The notes: generated by a model not told the origin, from the sequence alone. A DNA stretch of 64,000 nucleotides from Sinotaia quadrata (GCA_028829895.1 CM054181.1:7862001-7926000), one strand, 5' to 3'. Shown: positions 23,645-35,725, numbered from the stretch's first letter. Program-made: numbers and translations.

Positions 23645-24240
23645 GGTATACTTTGGTAAAGTGATTACACACAAGTTTACCTGGAACCTAAACTAGGAAA
23701 AAGCAGGTATTTGGTATGTTATCAGTATACTTTGGTAAAGTGATTAAACACAAGTTTACCTGGAACCTAAACTAGGAAAAAGCAGGTATTTGGTATGTTA
23801 TCAGTATACTTTGGTAAAGTGATTAAACACAAGTTTACCTGGAACCTAAACTAGGAAAAAGCAGGTATTTGGTATGTTATCAGTATACTTTGGTAAAGTG
23901 ATTAAACACAAGTTTACCTGGAACCTAAACTAGGAAAAAGCAGGTATTTGGTATGTTATCAGTATACTTTGGTAAAGTGATTAAACACAAGTTTACCTGG
24001 AACCTAAACTAGGAAAAAGCAGGTATTTGGTATGTTATCAGTATACTTTGGTAAAGTGATTAAACACAAGTTTACCTGGAACCTAAACTAGGAAAAAGCA
24101 GGTATTTGGTATGTTATCAGTATACTTTGGTAAAGTGATTAAACACAAGTTTACCTGGAACCTAAACAAGAAAAAAACAACAGGTATTTGGAATGTTATC
24201 AGTATATTTTGGCAAAGTGATTAAACACAAGTGGAATCTG
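23645..24240. repeat. 79-bp minisatellite, ~7.5 copies
   Basis: The unit starts agtatactttggtaaagtga and ends aggtatttggtatgttatc. Central copies are identical; the last one and a half are diverged. The array abuts the TIR element at 24286. Confidence 0.95.
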
Positions 24241-24285
24241 AACTAGGAAAAAAACAGATAATTATTTGGTATGTTATCAATTATC

Positions 24286-24601
24286 AAGTGTAAACCCATG
24301 TCCTAATTATAACCATGAACAACTATCAGAGTAATTAATGAATGACCATTGTCATATACTACTTAGGGTGACTTGTATTTATGTGATTTGATCAAATCAA
24401 TCTAGCATGCACCCTAAATCCACTTACGAGTGCCAATGCAAACAGTAAGACTTATTGAGTATGGGATAACGGTCTGATATATTTATTTGACTCACTAGCC
24501 CCAGAAGAATAACTGCATATGAAAAAATTATAGCAATATACAACAATGATGCTAATGTTACAAGAGACACTACTCTACAATTAAGACATGGGTTTACACT
24601 T
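24286..24601. mobile_element. 316-bp TIR element (MITE)
   Basis: The left end aagtgtaaacccatgtccta is matched by the inverted right end, which reads aagtgtaaacccatgtctta on the minus strand. About 25 nt match with two mismatches. There is no coding frame inside. The target-site duplication is unclear. It inserted at the right edge of the 79-bp array. Confidence 0.75.
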
Positions 24602-25570
24602 TACATTTAACAGCTACATTAATAAAAATATGTAAGAATTGTAAACAATTAACAAGAAAATTTAATTATAAGAGAAAAATTATAAAAGAATAAAGATTGT
24701 TAGTAAAGGATTTCTCAAAGATCACTATAATATTTCTTCAATGATCAGATTGTCTTTATGTTCAATTTAATTGAATTGTTCATAACCTATTTTTTAAAAA
24801 AAAGGAATTGTTTCTAGGAAGACAAGGGCCATTACTTTCTCCTTTCACACGTAACTCAGTTTTGTGTTGCTCATTGAAGCTCTGGCCACGCATTCAGCCA
24901 GGACTTGCCAATGTCACTTTAACTGCATACCTCAAACCACACAGTGTGACTGCAAACCTCAAACCACACAGTGTGCACTTCTGTCATACACCACATCCCT
25001 GAAATAGGTTGATCAGCCCTAAGTCCCTTGACCAGCCCTAAATCCCTTCTTCAGAACTAAGTAGATTTATCCTATTAACGCTACCAATCTCTGACTACAA
25101 TTCGTCATTTAAATACTATAAAATGCAATATAAATATTACAATTTAAATTCTACATGCATTCATTCACATTCACTCAATTACCTTCATAAAAGGGTTCCT
25201 AATCACGTTTTTCTCCCACCTGTTACCTGGGGACATTACCTTTTTCTAGCATTTCTAGTAAGTATGTGTAATGGTCAATAGCACCAAATATATTTATGCA
25301 ATTGATACCCCCCCCTCCACATCCCACTAATTTTAGATATTTTTTATCTCGCCTATGCAGCTCATTTGACCCCTAATATAAGGCCAGGCAGGTTCTCACG
25401 CTACATTCCCCTCCTGTACCAAATGTTTAGTTTTATGCCCGCACAAGACATGCAATCTCCTCTTTCCACCTTTGCCCCTGGAAGTCTGAACATCTGACTA
25501 AGGACACATTCACACTGACTACTTTACTTTTATCATTTACTTCAATTTGGAATTGTAACTCCAAATTAAG
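24602..25570. other. AT-rich stretch without supported gene
   Basis: A short duplication (ctcaaaccacacagtgtg twice, about 24930-24975) and an aagtcccttgaccagccctaaat-type duplication near 25010-25050. No gene. Confidence 0.4.
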
Positions 25571-25577
25571 CTCCTTT

Positions 25578-26545
25578 CATGACAGCCGTGAACAATTAAC
25601 CCAGTACTAAAGGATGCACCATGAACAACCCGATACTGAAGGACACACCATGAACAACCAGCCCAGCATTTAAGAAATAACCATGAACAACCAACCCAGC
25701 ATTTAAGAAATAACCATAAACAACCAATCCAGCATTTAAGAAATAACCATGAACAACCAACCCAGCATTTAAGAAATAACCATGAACAACCAATCCAGCA
25801 TTTAAGAAATAACCATGAACAACCAACCCAGCATTTAAGAAATAACCATGAACAACCAACCCAGCATTTAAGAAATAACCATGAACAACTAAACCAGTAC
25901 TCAATGGATAAATGAACAACTAACCCAGTAATTAAGTAAGCACCATGAACAAATAACCCAGTACTTAAGGAATGACCATGAACATCTAACGCAGTACTTA
26001 AGGAATCACCATGAACAACCAAACCAGTTTTAATCAATGAAAATGAACAACTAACCCAGTACTTAAGGAATGACCATGAACAACTTTCCCAGTACTTAAG
26101 GATGCAGCATGAACATTTAACCCAGTACTTAAGAACTCACTATGAACAACTAACCCAGTACTTAAGAGTCCACTATAAACAACTAACCCAGTACTTAAGG
26201 ACCCACTATGAACAACTAATCCAGTATCTTAGTACAGCACCATGAACAAACAACCCATTATTTAAGTTCGCGCTATGAACAACTAACCCATTTCTTAAAG
26301 AATGAACATGAACTACTAACCCGATACTTAAAAGCGGCGCAACATGAACAACTAACCCAGTACTTAAAGACACATGAACAACTAACCCAGTACTTAAAGA
26401 CACATGAACAACTAACCCAGTACTTAAAGACACATGAACAACTAACCCAGTACTTAAAGACACATGAACAACTAACCTAGTATTTAAGGACCCACAATTA
26501 ACAACTAATCCGTTATTAAGTACGCACCATGAACAACCAACGCAG
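25578..26545. repeat. 33/30-bp minisatellite superarray, ~30 copies
   Basis: The core (25660-25890) repeats a 33-bp unit, aaccatgaacaaccaaccca + gcatttaagaaat. Flanks carry diverged units (ctaacccagtacttaagg). A second pure subarray with a 30-bp unit lies at 26337-26475. All periods are multiples of three, giving minus-strand frames up to 166 codons with 11-residue repeats; these are treated as non-coding. Confidence 0.9.
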
Positions 26546-26570
26546 CATGAACAACTGACCCAGTAAATAA

Positions 26571-26655
26571 TTGTTATAAAATATGTATTGTCTTACTAAA
26601 TCAACTTTTAACATTTTAAATGACTTAATAAGACATAATACATATTTTATAACAA
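26571..26655. mobile_element. 85-bp near-perfect palindrome (mini-MITE or hairpin)
   Basis: ttgttataaaatatgtatt(g)tctta at the left is the inverse of taagacataatacatatttt + ataacaa at the right, with a two-base indel and a roughly 30-nt loop. It sits at the edge of the minisatellite superarray. Confidence 0.7.
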
Positions 26656-27480
26656 CCCTTTACAGACTGATCTAATAAGATAATGTATTATCTTAGAACT
26701 GACAGGTGACGTCATAATTAACACATTTACAAGTATATAAATTTATTTATTGTAAAACTTGACATTTCGTAGAGGAAAAATGACAACTTAAATATATCCC
26801 CTCCTTCATGAATATACATTTCCTCAACTACATTTTTTTTTACATCAGTCTCTCAGGTCAGCCAACACACCATTGGAAAACCATTATGTGGCTCTGGGAA
26901 CACCTCTTCCTTGAGGAACTGTAACCTACATCCGGCATGCCCTGACATAATTTGAAATCAGTGTCTAGGCCAAATGAAGCCTGGTTTCTGTTTCCTGTTT
27001 TGATCACGTGGTGAATAAAGGCCCATTTTATTTTTTATTATATAGATATTATTCCCGACTACTGACAGCAACGAACATCGAGGATGGCGATTCGGGATGA
27101 CTGGTCACTCGGCGATAACTGTCGATGTGAGTCACAGTTTCATAGACGGAATATATAGTTTTGTTTCGTCACTGTTTCGTCACTGTCTGGAACACTGCCG
27201 GCATTAAGCACGCGATTGACACTTCAATGACTCCTCTAGTAGCTCGTCCTTGTGAAGTTTAAAAACAGCGATGACCTGTTGTGAACTATGGTATTTTGCA
27301 CTGAGAGTAAAATTAGCACAGATTACCTTACCTTTGCTTAGTCAGTTCGTTTCTATAAACAGATTACAAAATGGCGGTAGCCTGGAAGTAAACAGAAGCA
27401 TAGAGGTATGTTGTTTTGCGCACTTCATTAAAGGTTTCGTAATTTTTCATCAGCCTGGGCCGTGAAGCATATCGGATAGT
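26656..27480. other. Stretch without supported gene
   Basis: Holds a CRE octamer (26707-26714) and an AAAATGGCGG word at 27368 that resembles a YY1 site. No supported coding exon. Confidence 0.35.
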
Positions 27481-27489
27481 AACCACTTC

Positions 27490-27527
27490 TCTCTCTCTCT
27501 CGATTTCCCTCCTCTCCACCCGCTCCC

Positions 27528-27605
<78 letters not shown>
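27490..27605. repeat. (TC)n patch and long (CA)n
   Basis: A short CTCTCT patch (27488-27502) is followed by about 37 uninterrupted CA units (27531-27604). Confidence 0.95.
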
Positions 27606-27606
<1 letters not shown>

Positions 27607-27954
27607 CTTTCTCTGCCTTGGAGATTATTTTCTGCTTTGCTGTTTTTCACGTTCGTGTTTTTCTTTGCGCCAGGAATACAATTACTGTTTGTTAATGAGA
27701 AGTTGTCAGTCCCTTTGTTGCTTTAAAAAAAAATTATAAATGTGTGTTAAATTAAAGTTGCCACTAACGGCAGAACGAAAGAATGTTTTTCAAATCAAGA
27801 GAAATACAGTGCGTGGATACAGTTTTTCTTTCAGTGTCTTTGTAAAACTTCTTCTCGACTTTGCCCACTGTAACATTCTACAATGGTAAGAGTTCATAAA
27901 CAATACTTCATCTATCTTTATCATTGGTGAAACTTTATCATGAACCCTAACAGT

Positions 27955-28465
27955 TTTGGAACGTTGATTCAACACAAGTTACGCTAACGCTTATGAAGTT
28001 GATTCAACACACACCACAAGTTAAGTTAACGTTTATAACGTTGAATCAAAACAGCACAAGTTAAGGTAACGCTTATAACGTTGATTCAACACAAGCTAAG
28101 CTAATGTTTATAACGCTCATAATGTTGATTCAACACAAGTTAATAACGTTGATTCAACACATCACAAGTTAAGCTAACATTTATAATGTTGTTTCAACAC
28201 AGCACAAGTTAATCGAACGTTTATAACTTTGAATCAACATAGCACAAGTTAAGGTAACGCTTATAAATGTTGATTCAACACAAGTTAAGCTAATGTTTAT
28301 AACGCTCATAATGTTGATTCAACACAAGCTAAAGTTTATAACGCTGACTCAACACAACAACAGGTTATATAAAAGTTTTACAAAGCTGATTCAACATAAT
28401 ACAGGTTAAACTAGTGTTTACAACGCTGACTCAACACAATACAACACAGGTTAGACTAACGTTTC
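27955..28465. repeat. Degenerate 35-45 bp minisatellite
   Basis: gttgattcaacacaagttaa, gctaacgtttataac recurs about 14 times with indels; a higher-order copy (28080-28140 resembles 28265-28330) is visible. Confidence 0.85.
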
Positions 28466-28705
28466 TTTCAATGTGAGCTTTCATCTTTTGCAAAGTAGTC
28501 CGCTCAACTATCTTTTGATAATTATGATACTAGGTGTGTAATGACAATTTTCTACTAATCATCAAGATAACCAGAGTTGAGGACTTCTGGCATGTAGCTT
28601 CTGGATAATTCCAATAATAATGTTACTGGTAAAAATGTCAGTATTAAAATGAATATTAATTATTTCATTGATAGCAGCAAGGTTGTCGAACTTGTTCAGT
28701 GGAGG

Positions 28706-28868
28706 TCAGGCTTTCCCTTCAGTCTGCGTTTGACTGCCTGGATCTGGATACAGCATACACATTAGCCACAGGTACTCTTTGGCACTGATATAGGCCCATA
28801 TATCATGTCCTTGATGCATATGCTGGTGCACAGCTGTAGCAGTTGCCACAACTGTCACATGCTGCCAT
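28706..28868 (-). CDS. Unidentified 109-residue protein, exon 3 (last)
   Basis: The minus-strand acceptor cccttttcttcag (28869-28870) leads into 53 codons and a TGA at 28706-28708. The peptide runs QWQHVTVVATATAVHQHMHQ, then GHDIWAYISAKEYLWLMCML and YPDPGSQTQTEGKA. Two bases from exon 2 (CA) complete the first Gln codon, so phase agrees. The segment holds a His-rich stretch (HQHMHQGH) and an aromatic, partly hydrophobic stretch near the end. I do not recognise the family and assign no function. There is no clear poly(A) signal next to the stop. Confidence 0.65.
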
Positions 28869-29011
28869 CTGAAGAAAAGGGATGACATTTAATACGAGTT
28901 CTCTCTAGCCACAAATGACCACAGGTCTCTCTCTCTCTCTCTGACACAACAGTATACATTATAAATACTGGTCAACACACAAAATTATTCAGCTGGGGTG
29001 ATGAGAAAAGA

Positions 29012-29044
29012 CATTAGCTGGCATGACATGACATGACATGACAT
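29012..29044. repeat. (GACAT)n microsatellite
   Basis: Four to five gacat units; lies in intron 2 of the 109-residue gene. Confidence 0.85.
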
Positions 29045-29432
29045 TCCTCTCAAGTTAATCAAATACACAGTATTTAAACACAACCAACAATGTTTCTAAT
29101 ATTGTTAAAAGAACATTAATTTATATAAGATAATTAATATATGTCAGTTTGCACTTATCTGTAAGACAATTGGTTGATTACATTAATCACATGATTATGA
29201 AACAAGAAGTAAACTTTGATCAAACAACTGTTGGAACAAAAGAGTTTCATGTACCTTGAATTATTAAGAATGATATTGTGGCAGAATAAATTTGCCTATA
29301 CCTACTTCTAAACATAATAATTATATATTTGTTTCCAATGTTAACATGAACTGACCTGACCTTGGGCACTGCTTATGATGATATTTTTGAGTAGGAGTAA
29401 ACAACTCAGGTAAAGAATATGCCAGAACTTAC

Positions 29433-29550
29433 TGATGTAATATAAAACCAGTTCCAACTGGATTAATAGTTTTTCTGACTATAGTCGCACACTTGATCAT
29501 GACAAATTCATCCAATGGGGATGGATCGAAAATTACTTTGTTGAAGAAGT
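29433..29550 (-). CDS. Unidentified 109-residue protein, exon 2
   Basis: This is a 118-nt minus-strand exon with the donor ATCA/GTAAGTTC (29431-29432) and an AG at 29551-29552, preceded by a poor pyrimidine tract. It reads FFNKVIFDPSPLDEFVMIKC, then ATIVRKTINPVGTGFILH. A split Asp/other codon lies at its start and a split Gln at its end. The other two frames are not compatible with both neighbours. The sequence is not low-complexity and looks like a genuine folded-protein segment. Confidence 0.65.
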
Positions 29551-30105
29551 CTTATACTCTAATCATTTTTGATTTTGACAATGCTCGAGTCCAAAGTCAA
29601 AAAACCAATTGTTAGCTTATTGTAAGTTAAACGACTGATAAAGAAAAAATGGACTTAGAAATATTTTGTATATGTTTACTGTTATCTATGACTTGAACCG
29701 GAGAATGCTTATATAATTGAACCAATATTTCTGTCTTCACTAATTTGATTACATTGTACATTATACTCGTGAATTTCGATCAATGCTATATTTCTTATGC
29801 ATGTTTGTATTGAACTAATGAATACTGTTGTAGATTTGTAAGTTGAAAATGTGTGTGTGAGAGAAAGGAGTTTAGAGATGAAATATGCCTGAAATTTAGC
29901 GCTGCTTAATTTGACTTTTGCAGAGAGGAGCATGCCTTTCTTATCTTTGATGTTTTGATCCACTTTAGATTGCAGTAGTGATTGTACTCAGTTGGATCAC
30001 GTGGTGTGGGAATCCAATGCTGTCATCGAACTTATCAGTAAATGTGTTGATGTAAGTTTATTCCTGTGAATTCTGTTCAAGAGCCAAAATGAAAAATAAT
30101 TGCAC

Positions 30106-30154
30106 CTAGAAATCCAACCAACATCAGCTTCAGTTTCAACTCTCCGAATGGCAT
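30106..30154 (-). CDS. Unidentified 109-residue protein, exon 1 with start codon
   Basis: Minus strand: ATG (complement of 30152-30154) followed by PFGELKLKLMLVGFL and one base of a split codon. The donor is CTAG/GTGCAA (30104-30105). The single G joins AC of exon 2 to give Asp, so all three exons read through as 330 nt including the stop. The N-terminus is amphipathic to hydrophobic and may be an anchor or a helix. An in-frame TGA lies upstream, supporting this Met. Both introns are about 560 bp. Confidence 0.6.
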
Positions 30155-30484
30155 TATACCTGTCGGTTCCAAACCTATAAATCTCTCTTTGGGCGCTTGC
30201 GCTCGTTTGCGAAATCAGCAAAAGTGGCTTTTGACGTGTAAACTTCCCTTCAAACGAAGCGTATCAAAGGATTATTGTGGATACATGTACATTGAGATGA
30301 CATGTGTCATTCTTAATTTGTTTCGTCAATTTTGTAAACACCAATGTATCATAAGTATTATTCTAAATGCCGGCAACAAACAAAGCACAGAGAAATTTAC
30401 AACAAAACAAAGTGCTTCTCAATTTCAACTTGAAACAAAGACCTTGTCAACATCTCATTGTCGAATTAAATGATTAATTAATTA

Positions 30485-30650
30485 AAAGGAGAGAGAGGGA
30501 GGGAGAGAAGGAGAGGTGAGGGAGAGACACAGAGAGGAAGTGAGAAAGGAGAAGCAGACAGAGAAAAGGGGGAGAGAGGGGAAGAAGGGAGAGACAGAGA
30601 GATGTGGATAGAGGAGAGGGAGAAGAACAGAAACAAAAGAATTAATGAAG
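30485..30650. repeat. Purine-rich GA/GGA tract
   Basis: A gagagaggga-type polypurine stretch of about 165 bp, upstream of the 109-residue gene. Such tracts can adopt triplex structure; here this is only a composition remark. Confidence 0.8.
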
Positions 30651-31385
30651 AACCGATTAAAGAAAGAAAGCTAAAAGTGAAAGCAATGACCGACGGGCGG
30701 ATAACTGCTGATGAACATGACTTAATTTTAACCTAAATTGCCCAGCGAGAAATTTATTACCAATCGGGAATCGCGACACGGATGAAAAGAAAATATAACA
30801 CGAATGTCGCCATTTTAACTTCTAGAAACCTGTCTGGGACAACGAGAAAGTAACTGTACTAGGCTCAACTTATTACTGATTTTATTCCGCCTGAATGAAT
30901 ATATTTTGTGTTTTCTTCTCCCCATAAATCTGATATGTTTTGTCAACTTGAACCAGGATTTGACGTTCAGGGCCAGAGAAATTTGTCAGTAGGAAAGTTT
31001 TGCCATTTGTTGCGCCATTTTGAACCAGGATATTATAAACCAGGGTCGTGGAGCACTGTTCATCTGTCAACTGCTGTGACCTTAAAACTGCTTAGAAAAA
31101 ATGATCCAGGACATTATAGAAGCTTAACAGAAATCGACATTTTGCTGCTGTTTTTCTTAAAAAAAAAAAAAAAATTAGATCCGTCACTCCGTGAGCCAGG
31201 AACAGCTAGCTAATCGTGTCAAATCTAACTCAAAATAGATTGGAGACATTTGAAGAATTTATTGACAGGATGTTTCTTCCTTGTTCCTCACCTGTGTTCA
31301 CTGTTTTGTGTGCCATATATACTGTAAACCAGCTGCGTGACTTTTAGAAGTTTTATAATACGAGAAGTGGGTGTATGCGAGGTAG
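30650..31385. other. Stretch without supported gene
   Basis: A plus frame of 101 codons (30908-31213) and an opposing minus frame lie here. Neither shows a known motif or good splice sites. Confidence 0.35.
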
Positions 31386-31394
31386 TGTGCTGGA

Positions 31395-32050
31395 GCAGTT
31401 TGTTGGAACATTTTACTGAAGCAGTTTTGCTTGAGAAATGTGCTGAAGCAGTTTGTTGGAACATTTTACTTGGAGCAGTTTGTTAGAACATTTTACTTTG
31501 AGCAGTTTGTTGGAGCATTTTACTTGGAGTAGTTTGTTGGAGCATTTTACTTTGAGCAGTTTGTTGGAGCATTTTACTGAAAAAGTTTGTTGGAACATTT
31601 TACTTGGAGCAGTTTGTTGGAGCATTTTACTTTGAGCAGTTTGTTGGAACATTTTACTTGGAGCAGTTTGTTGGAGCATTTTACTGAAAAAGTTTGTTGG
31701 AACATTTTACTTGGAGCAGTTTGTTGGAGCATTTTACTTGGAGCAGTTTGTTGGAGCATTTTACTGAAACAGTTTGTTGGAACATTTTACTTGGAGCAGT
31801 TTGTTGGAACATTTTACTTAGAGCATTTTTGCTCGAGTTGTGTACTGAAGCAGTATGTTTGAACAGTTCACTGCAGAAGTTTGTTGGAGCAGATTTCTGG
31901 AGCAGTTTGTTGAATTGTTTTGTTGTTGAAGCATTTTGCTAGAGCAATTTTTTTGAGCCTTTATTTAAACGGATTTTTTCCAGCAGTTAGTTGGAGCAGT
32001 TTGTTGAATCACTTTGTTGGAACATTATGCTGGAGCAGTTAATTGGAACA
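31395..32050. repeat. 27-bp minisatellite, ~22 copies
   Basis: The unit is gcagtttgttggagcatttt + acttgga, with an a/g subtype (ggaac or ggagc) and an actgaaaa variant every few units. The period is divisible by three, so both strands show open frames; not taken as coding. Confidence 0.9.
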
Positions 32051-32204
32051 TTAATTTTTCTAAATTTTATTCAACAGCCATTTTTGAACAATTTTCTGGA
32101 GAATTTGTCTAAAGTACTTTTCTGGAACGATTTATAGTGAATATTAAATTACTGGGGAAAATAGTAGGATGAGAAATTAATTGGAAACGGTGAGATAATT
32201 TACT

Positions 32205-32900
32205 AACATCAATTATATTAATTAAAACAGATATGACTTGATAGCATTAATTATGACCAATAAAATCAGACGTGACTTGATAATATTAATTATTACTAAT
32301 AAAAATAGATGTAACATGACAGTGTTAATTATGACCAATAAAAACAGACATGAAGATTTTACAGTATTAATTACGAACTGTGAAACAGACATGACTTGAT
32401 AGTATTAATTACGACCAATATAAACAGACTTGACATTAACAATTTTGACCAATATAAACAGACATGACTTGATAATATTAATTATTACTAAGAAAAACAG
32501 ATGTAACTTGACCATATTAATTATGACCAATATAAACAGACGTGACTTGACAGTATAAATTACGACCTATACAGATATGTGACTTGACAATATTAATTAT
32601 GATGTATCAAAAGAGACTTGACAGTATTAATTATGAGCGGAATAAAACCCAGACGTGAATTCAATAGTATCTATGATGACCAATCAAAACACTTACTATT
32701 AATTATGATGATTACACTCATCTCATATACACCTGATTGTACTATTTATTATGACCAATAAAAACACTTATTACTATTTATTATAACCAATCAAAACACT
32801 TATTACTATTTATTATGACCAATCAAAACACTTATTACTATTTATTATGACCAATCAAAACACTTATTACTATTTATCATGAACCAATAACAACAAACAT
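32205..32900. repeat. Degenerate ~39-bp array passing into a 32-bp array
   Basis: At the left, cagacatgacttgatagtat, taattatgaccaataaaa recurs about 13 times. At 32750-32885 a purer 32-bp unit (cacttattactatttattat, gaccaatcaaaa) repeats about 4.5 times. Both share the word tatgaccaat. Confidence 0.85.
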
Positions 32901-33074
32901 GCATCTTGATACTTTTACTCATGTCCTTAAAAACAGACAGATGACATGATAAACGAAACAGACGCAGAATGATAGATTAATACATATCAATAAGGGTATC
33001 AATCTAATGAAAGCCAGAAAACGTACCTAAGGGTCAACCTAAAAACTATTTTCTGTCTTTATCATGCCTTTATT

Positions 33075-33228
33075 ATGTCCAGATCACTTACTCCATTGAA
33101 CGTCTTTATTTCTAAATATTAACAATACCCTAGCAAACAAATTATTTGGCACTCAGACCAGACTATTTACTCCATAGAACCCCTTTATTTCTAAATATTA
33201 ACAATACCCTAGCAAACAAATTACAATA
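33075..33228. repeat. Two-copy ~88-bp duplication
   Basis: ctttatttctaaatattaac + aataccctagcaaacaaatta occurs twice, preceded by similar agatcacttactccat / agactatttactccat. Confidence 0.85.
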
Positions 33229-33700
33229 TAGCTGAGAGTGGCCAGAAAACCAATATAATTAATTATCAAAGAAAGGTCTATCGAAACACATTTCAAACTA
33301 CAAGTTATGCCACGTGACCACCCTGTTAAAATAATCACAGGTCAAAACCCTTCTCAGCTTAAGCAACTAAAGGAAGAATTAGAAACAGGTTTAAATAAAA
33401 AAAACTATATATAAAATCTGTTCCGAACTTTCTGCCAGCCACACCTTTGCTTCAACTACTTCCAACCCAGATAACTAGTCAGTTTGAAAATTTTGACAAA
33501 AACAAGTTCCCGGAACTAATCAAAACGATATTTGTTGAACTCTAACGATAAATATGCAGACTGAACAAAGATATACATAGACAGTTCACATGGCCTACTG
33601 AGTGCAAGACTGGGGGAGGTGAGTATATGTAAAAATACCAAATAACCTAATGGAGGAAAACCTTTAATAATTAATCATAGTTGACAGTTTTTCTGACTGG
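33228..33700. other. AT-rich stretch, nothing supported
   Basis: No frame, RNA signature or repeat of note. Confidence 0.4.
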
Positions 33701-33704
33701 TATC

Positions 33705-33890
33705 ACCTAGGCAGTGAAAAACAAATTTGATTATAGTAAATGTCTCATAGCCAATGTTTCACTCTTGACCAGGCAATGACAAACAAACCTGATTATAGTA
33801 AATGTCTCATAGCCACTGAATCACTCTTGACCAGGCAATGACAAACAAACCTGATTATAGTAAATCTCATAGCCACTGTCTCACTCTAGC
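33705..33890. repeat. ~65-bp repeat, three copies
   Basis: The block caggcaatgacaaacaaacc + tgattatagtaaatgtctca appears three times, the first more diverged. Confidence 0.85.
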
Positions 33891-34436
33891 TGCACTCCAA
33901 AGCTATAGTGGGAAAGACTAGACAATAGATATAAGATATTAAACCATATTAAAAAAACCTGAATGATAAAGACAACTAGATTAGAAATAATTTGAATACC
34001 GACATATATAAGTAAACCAGGCTGATAAACTAGAATACGCAACAACAACAACAAAAAAAATAGGGGGGGGGGTGGCTTGCTCAAGATGACGATTATGAAT
34101 ATATCTCATCAATCCCACAAATGTGTTTCACTACGTAGAAAACAAACAAATAAATTTTTTCTAAAATCAGTACTCAGAACTAGGACAAGGTAGACGCCCA
34201 CTTATAGGTCGATGGGCAAATCATACTCCTATTTTTTTTTCAACGAAACTAGTTAGAAACATTCCAAACTATCCAAACTACGACATGGCAGTGAATTTAC
34301 GCGGTACCTGTGGGGATTTCCTAACAGTCGAACATGTTACTAAACAATGAACATCATTAGGATCATAAAGAAAAATGTTAAATGAAAACAACACTCGGGC
34401 AACAATACCAGGGGTACTTAACCCCCTCCCCGACAA

Positions 34437-34800
34437 CACTAGCATAGTGTCTGAATAGGTTAAATAAACTGATAATTGCACACCCACCTCATACAAGACT
34501 AGCCTGGTGTCCCAATAGGCTAAATAAACTGATAATTGCACACCCACCTCATACAAGACTAGCCTGGTGTATGAATAGGCTAAATAAACTGATAATTGCA
34601 CACCCACCTCATACAACACTAGCATGGTGTATGAATAGGCTAAATAAACTGATAATTGCACACCCACCTCATACAAGACTAGCCTGGTGTCCCAATAGGC
34701 TAAATAAACTGATAATTGCACACCCACCTCATACAAGACTAGCCTGGTGTCCCAATAGGCTAAATAAACTGATAATTGCACACCCACCTCATACAAGACT
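34437..34800. repeat. 60-bp minisatellite, 6 copies
   Basis: The unit starts agcctggtgtcccaataggc and ends cacctcatacaagact. Copies differ at a few sites (gcctggtgtccc or gcatggtgtatg). The exact multiple of three leaves several frames open, including 172 codons on the minus strand; judged non-coding. Confidence 0.95.
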
Positions 34801-35034
34801 ATAATAATAAATCATTGTTGGACGAATGAAGGGAATCCAATTAAACTAAGAAGTAGAACGGCTGCATGAGTATCATTCTATTTTGAACTAAGAAAAGAGA
34901 TTTTGTACGATTCCACTTATAATAATTTAATTAATTAAATAATTAATTATTAGTAATAATAAAAAGCACTATAAAGTCAAGATAAACAAAATAGAGTAAC
35001 AGATAAAGATATATTTATTATATGATAGCATGTT

Positions 35035-35725
35035 AACAGTACTAACGATAGTAATCGTGACAAAAGGTAATAATAATGATAACAGCACTACTAACGATAG
35101 TAAGGCACTACTAATAATAACAGCACTACTAACGATAGTAAGGCACTACTAATGATAACAGCATTACTAACGATAGTAAGGCACTACTAATGATAACAGC
35201 ACTACTAACTATAGTAATCGTGACAAAAGGTAATAATAATGATAACAGCACTACTAACTATAGTAATCGTGACAAAAGGTAATAATAATGATAACAGCAC
35301 TACTAACGATAGTAAGGCACTACTAATGATAACAGCACTACTAACTATAGTAATCGTGACAAAAGGTAATAATAATTATAACACAATACTAACGATAGTA
35401 AGGCACTAATAATGATAACAGCATTACTAACGATAGTAATCGTGACAAAAGGCACTAATAATGATAACAGCACTACTAACTATAGTAATCGTGACAAAAG
35501 GTAATAATAATGATAACAGCACTACTAACTATAGTAATCGTGACAAAAGGTAATAATAATTATAACACAATACTAACGATAGTAAGGCACTACTAATGAT
35601 AACAGCATTACTAACGATAGTAATCGTGACAAAAGGCAATAATAATGATAACAGATTTACTAACGATAGTAAAAAAAATCGTGACAAAAGGTAATAATAA
35701 TGATAACAGCACTACAAACGATTAC
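35035..35725. repeat. Complex higher-order array of taatgataacagcacta modules
   Basis: Modules aatgataacagcactactaa, cgatagtaaggcactacta and tatagtaatcgtgacaaaag + gtaataataa are shuffled in different orders about 16 times. No single period fits. Confidence 0.85.

Noticed and set aside
25537..26463. Minus-strand frames up to 166 codons with 11-residue repeats (GYFLNAGLVVH)
   Set aside because: They follow from a 33/30-bp minisatellite with a period divisible by three; several frames are open at once and no flanking exon signals exist.
27271..27465. Plus-strand frame starting MTCCELWYF with a nearby AAAATGGCGG word
   Set aside because: No splice sites or homology; the ATGGCGG frame stops after six codons.
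31413..31942. Open frames on both strands with 9-residue repeats
   Set aside because: 27-bp minisatellite; no start context, splice sites or conserved domain.
34278..34804. 172-codon minus frame and overlapping plus frame with 20-residue repeats
   Set aside because: Produced by an exact 60-bp tandem repeat; frames on both strands are open, which argues against selection for one protein.
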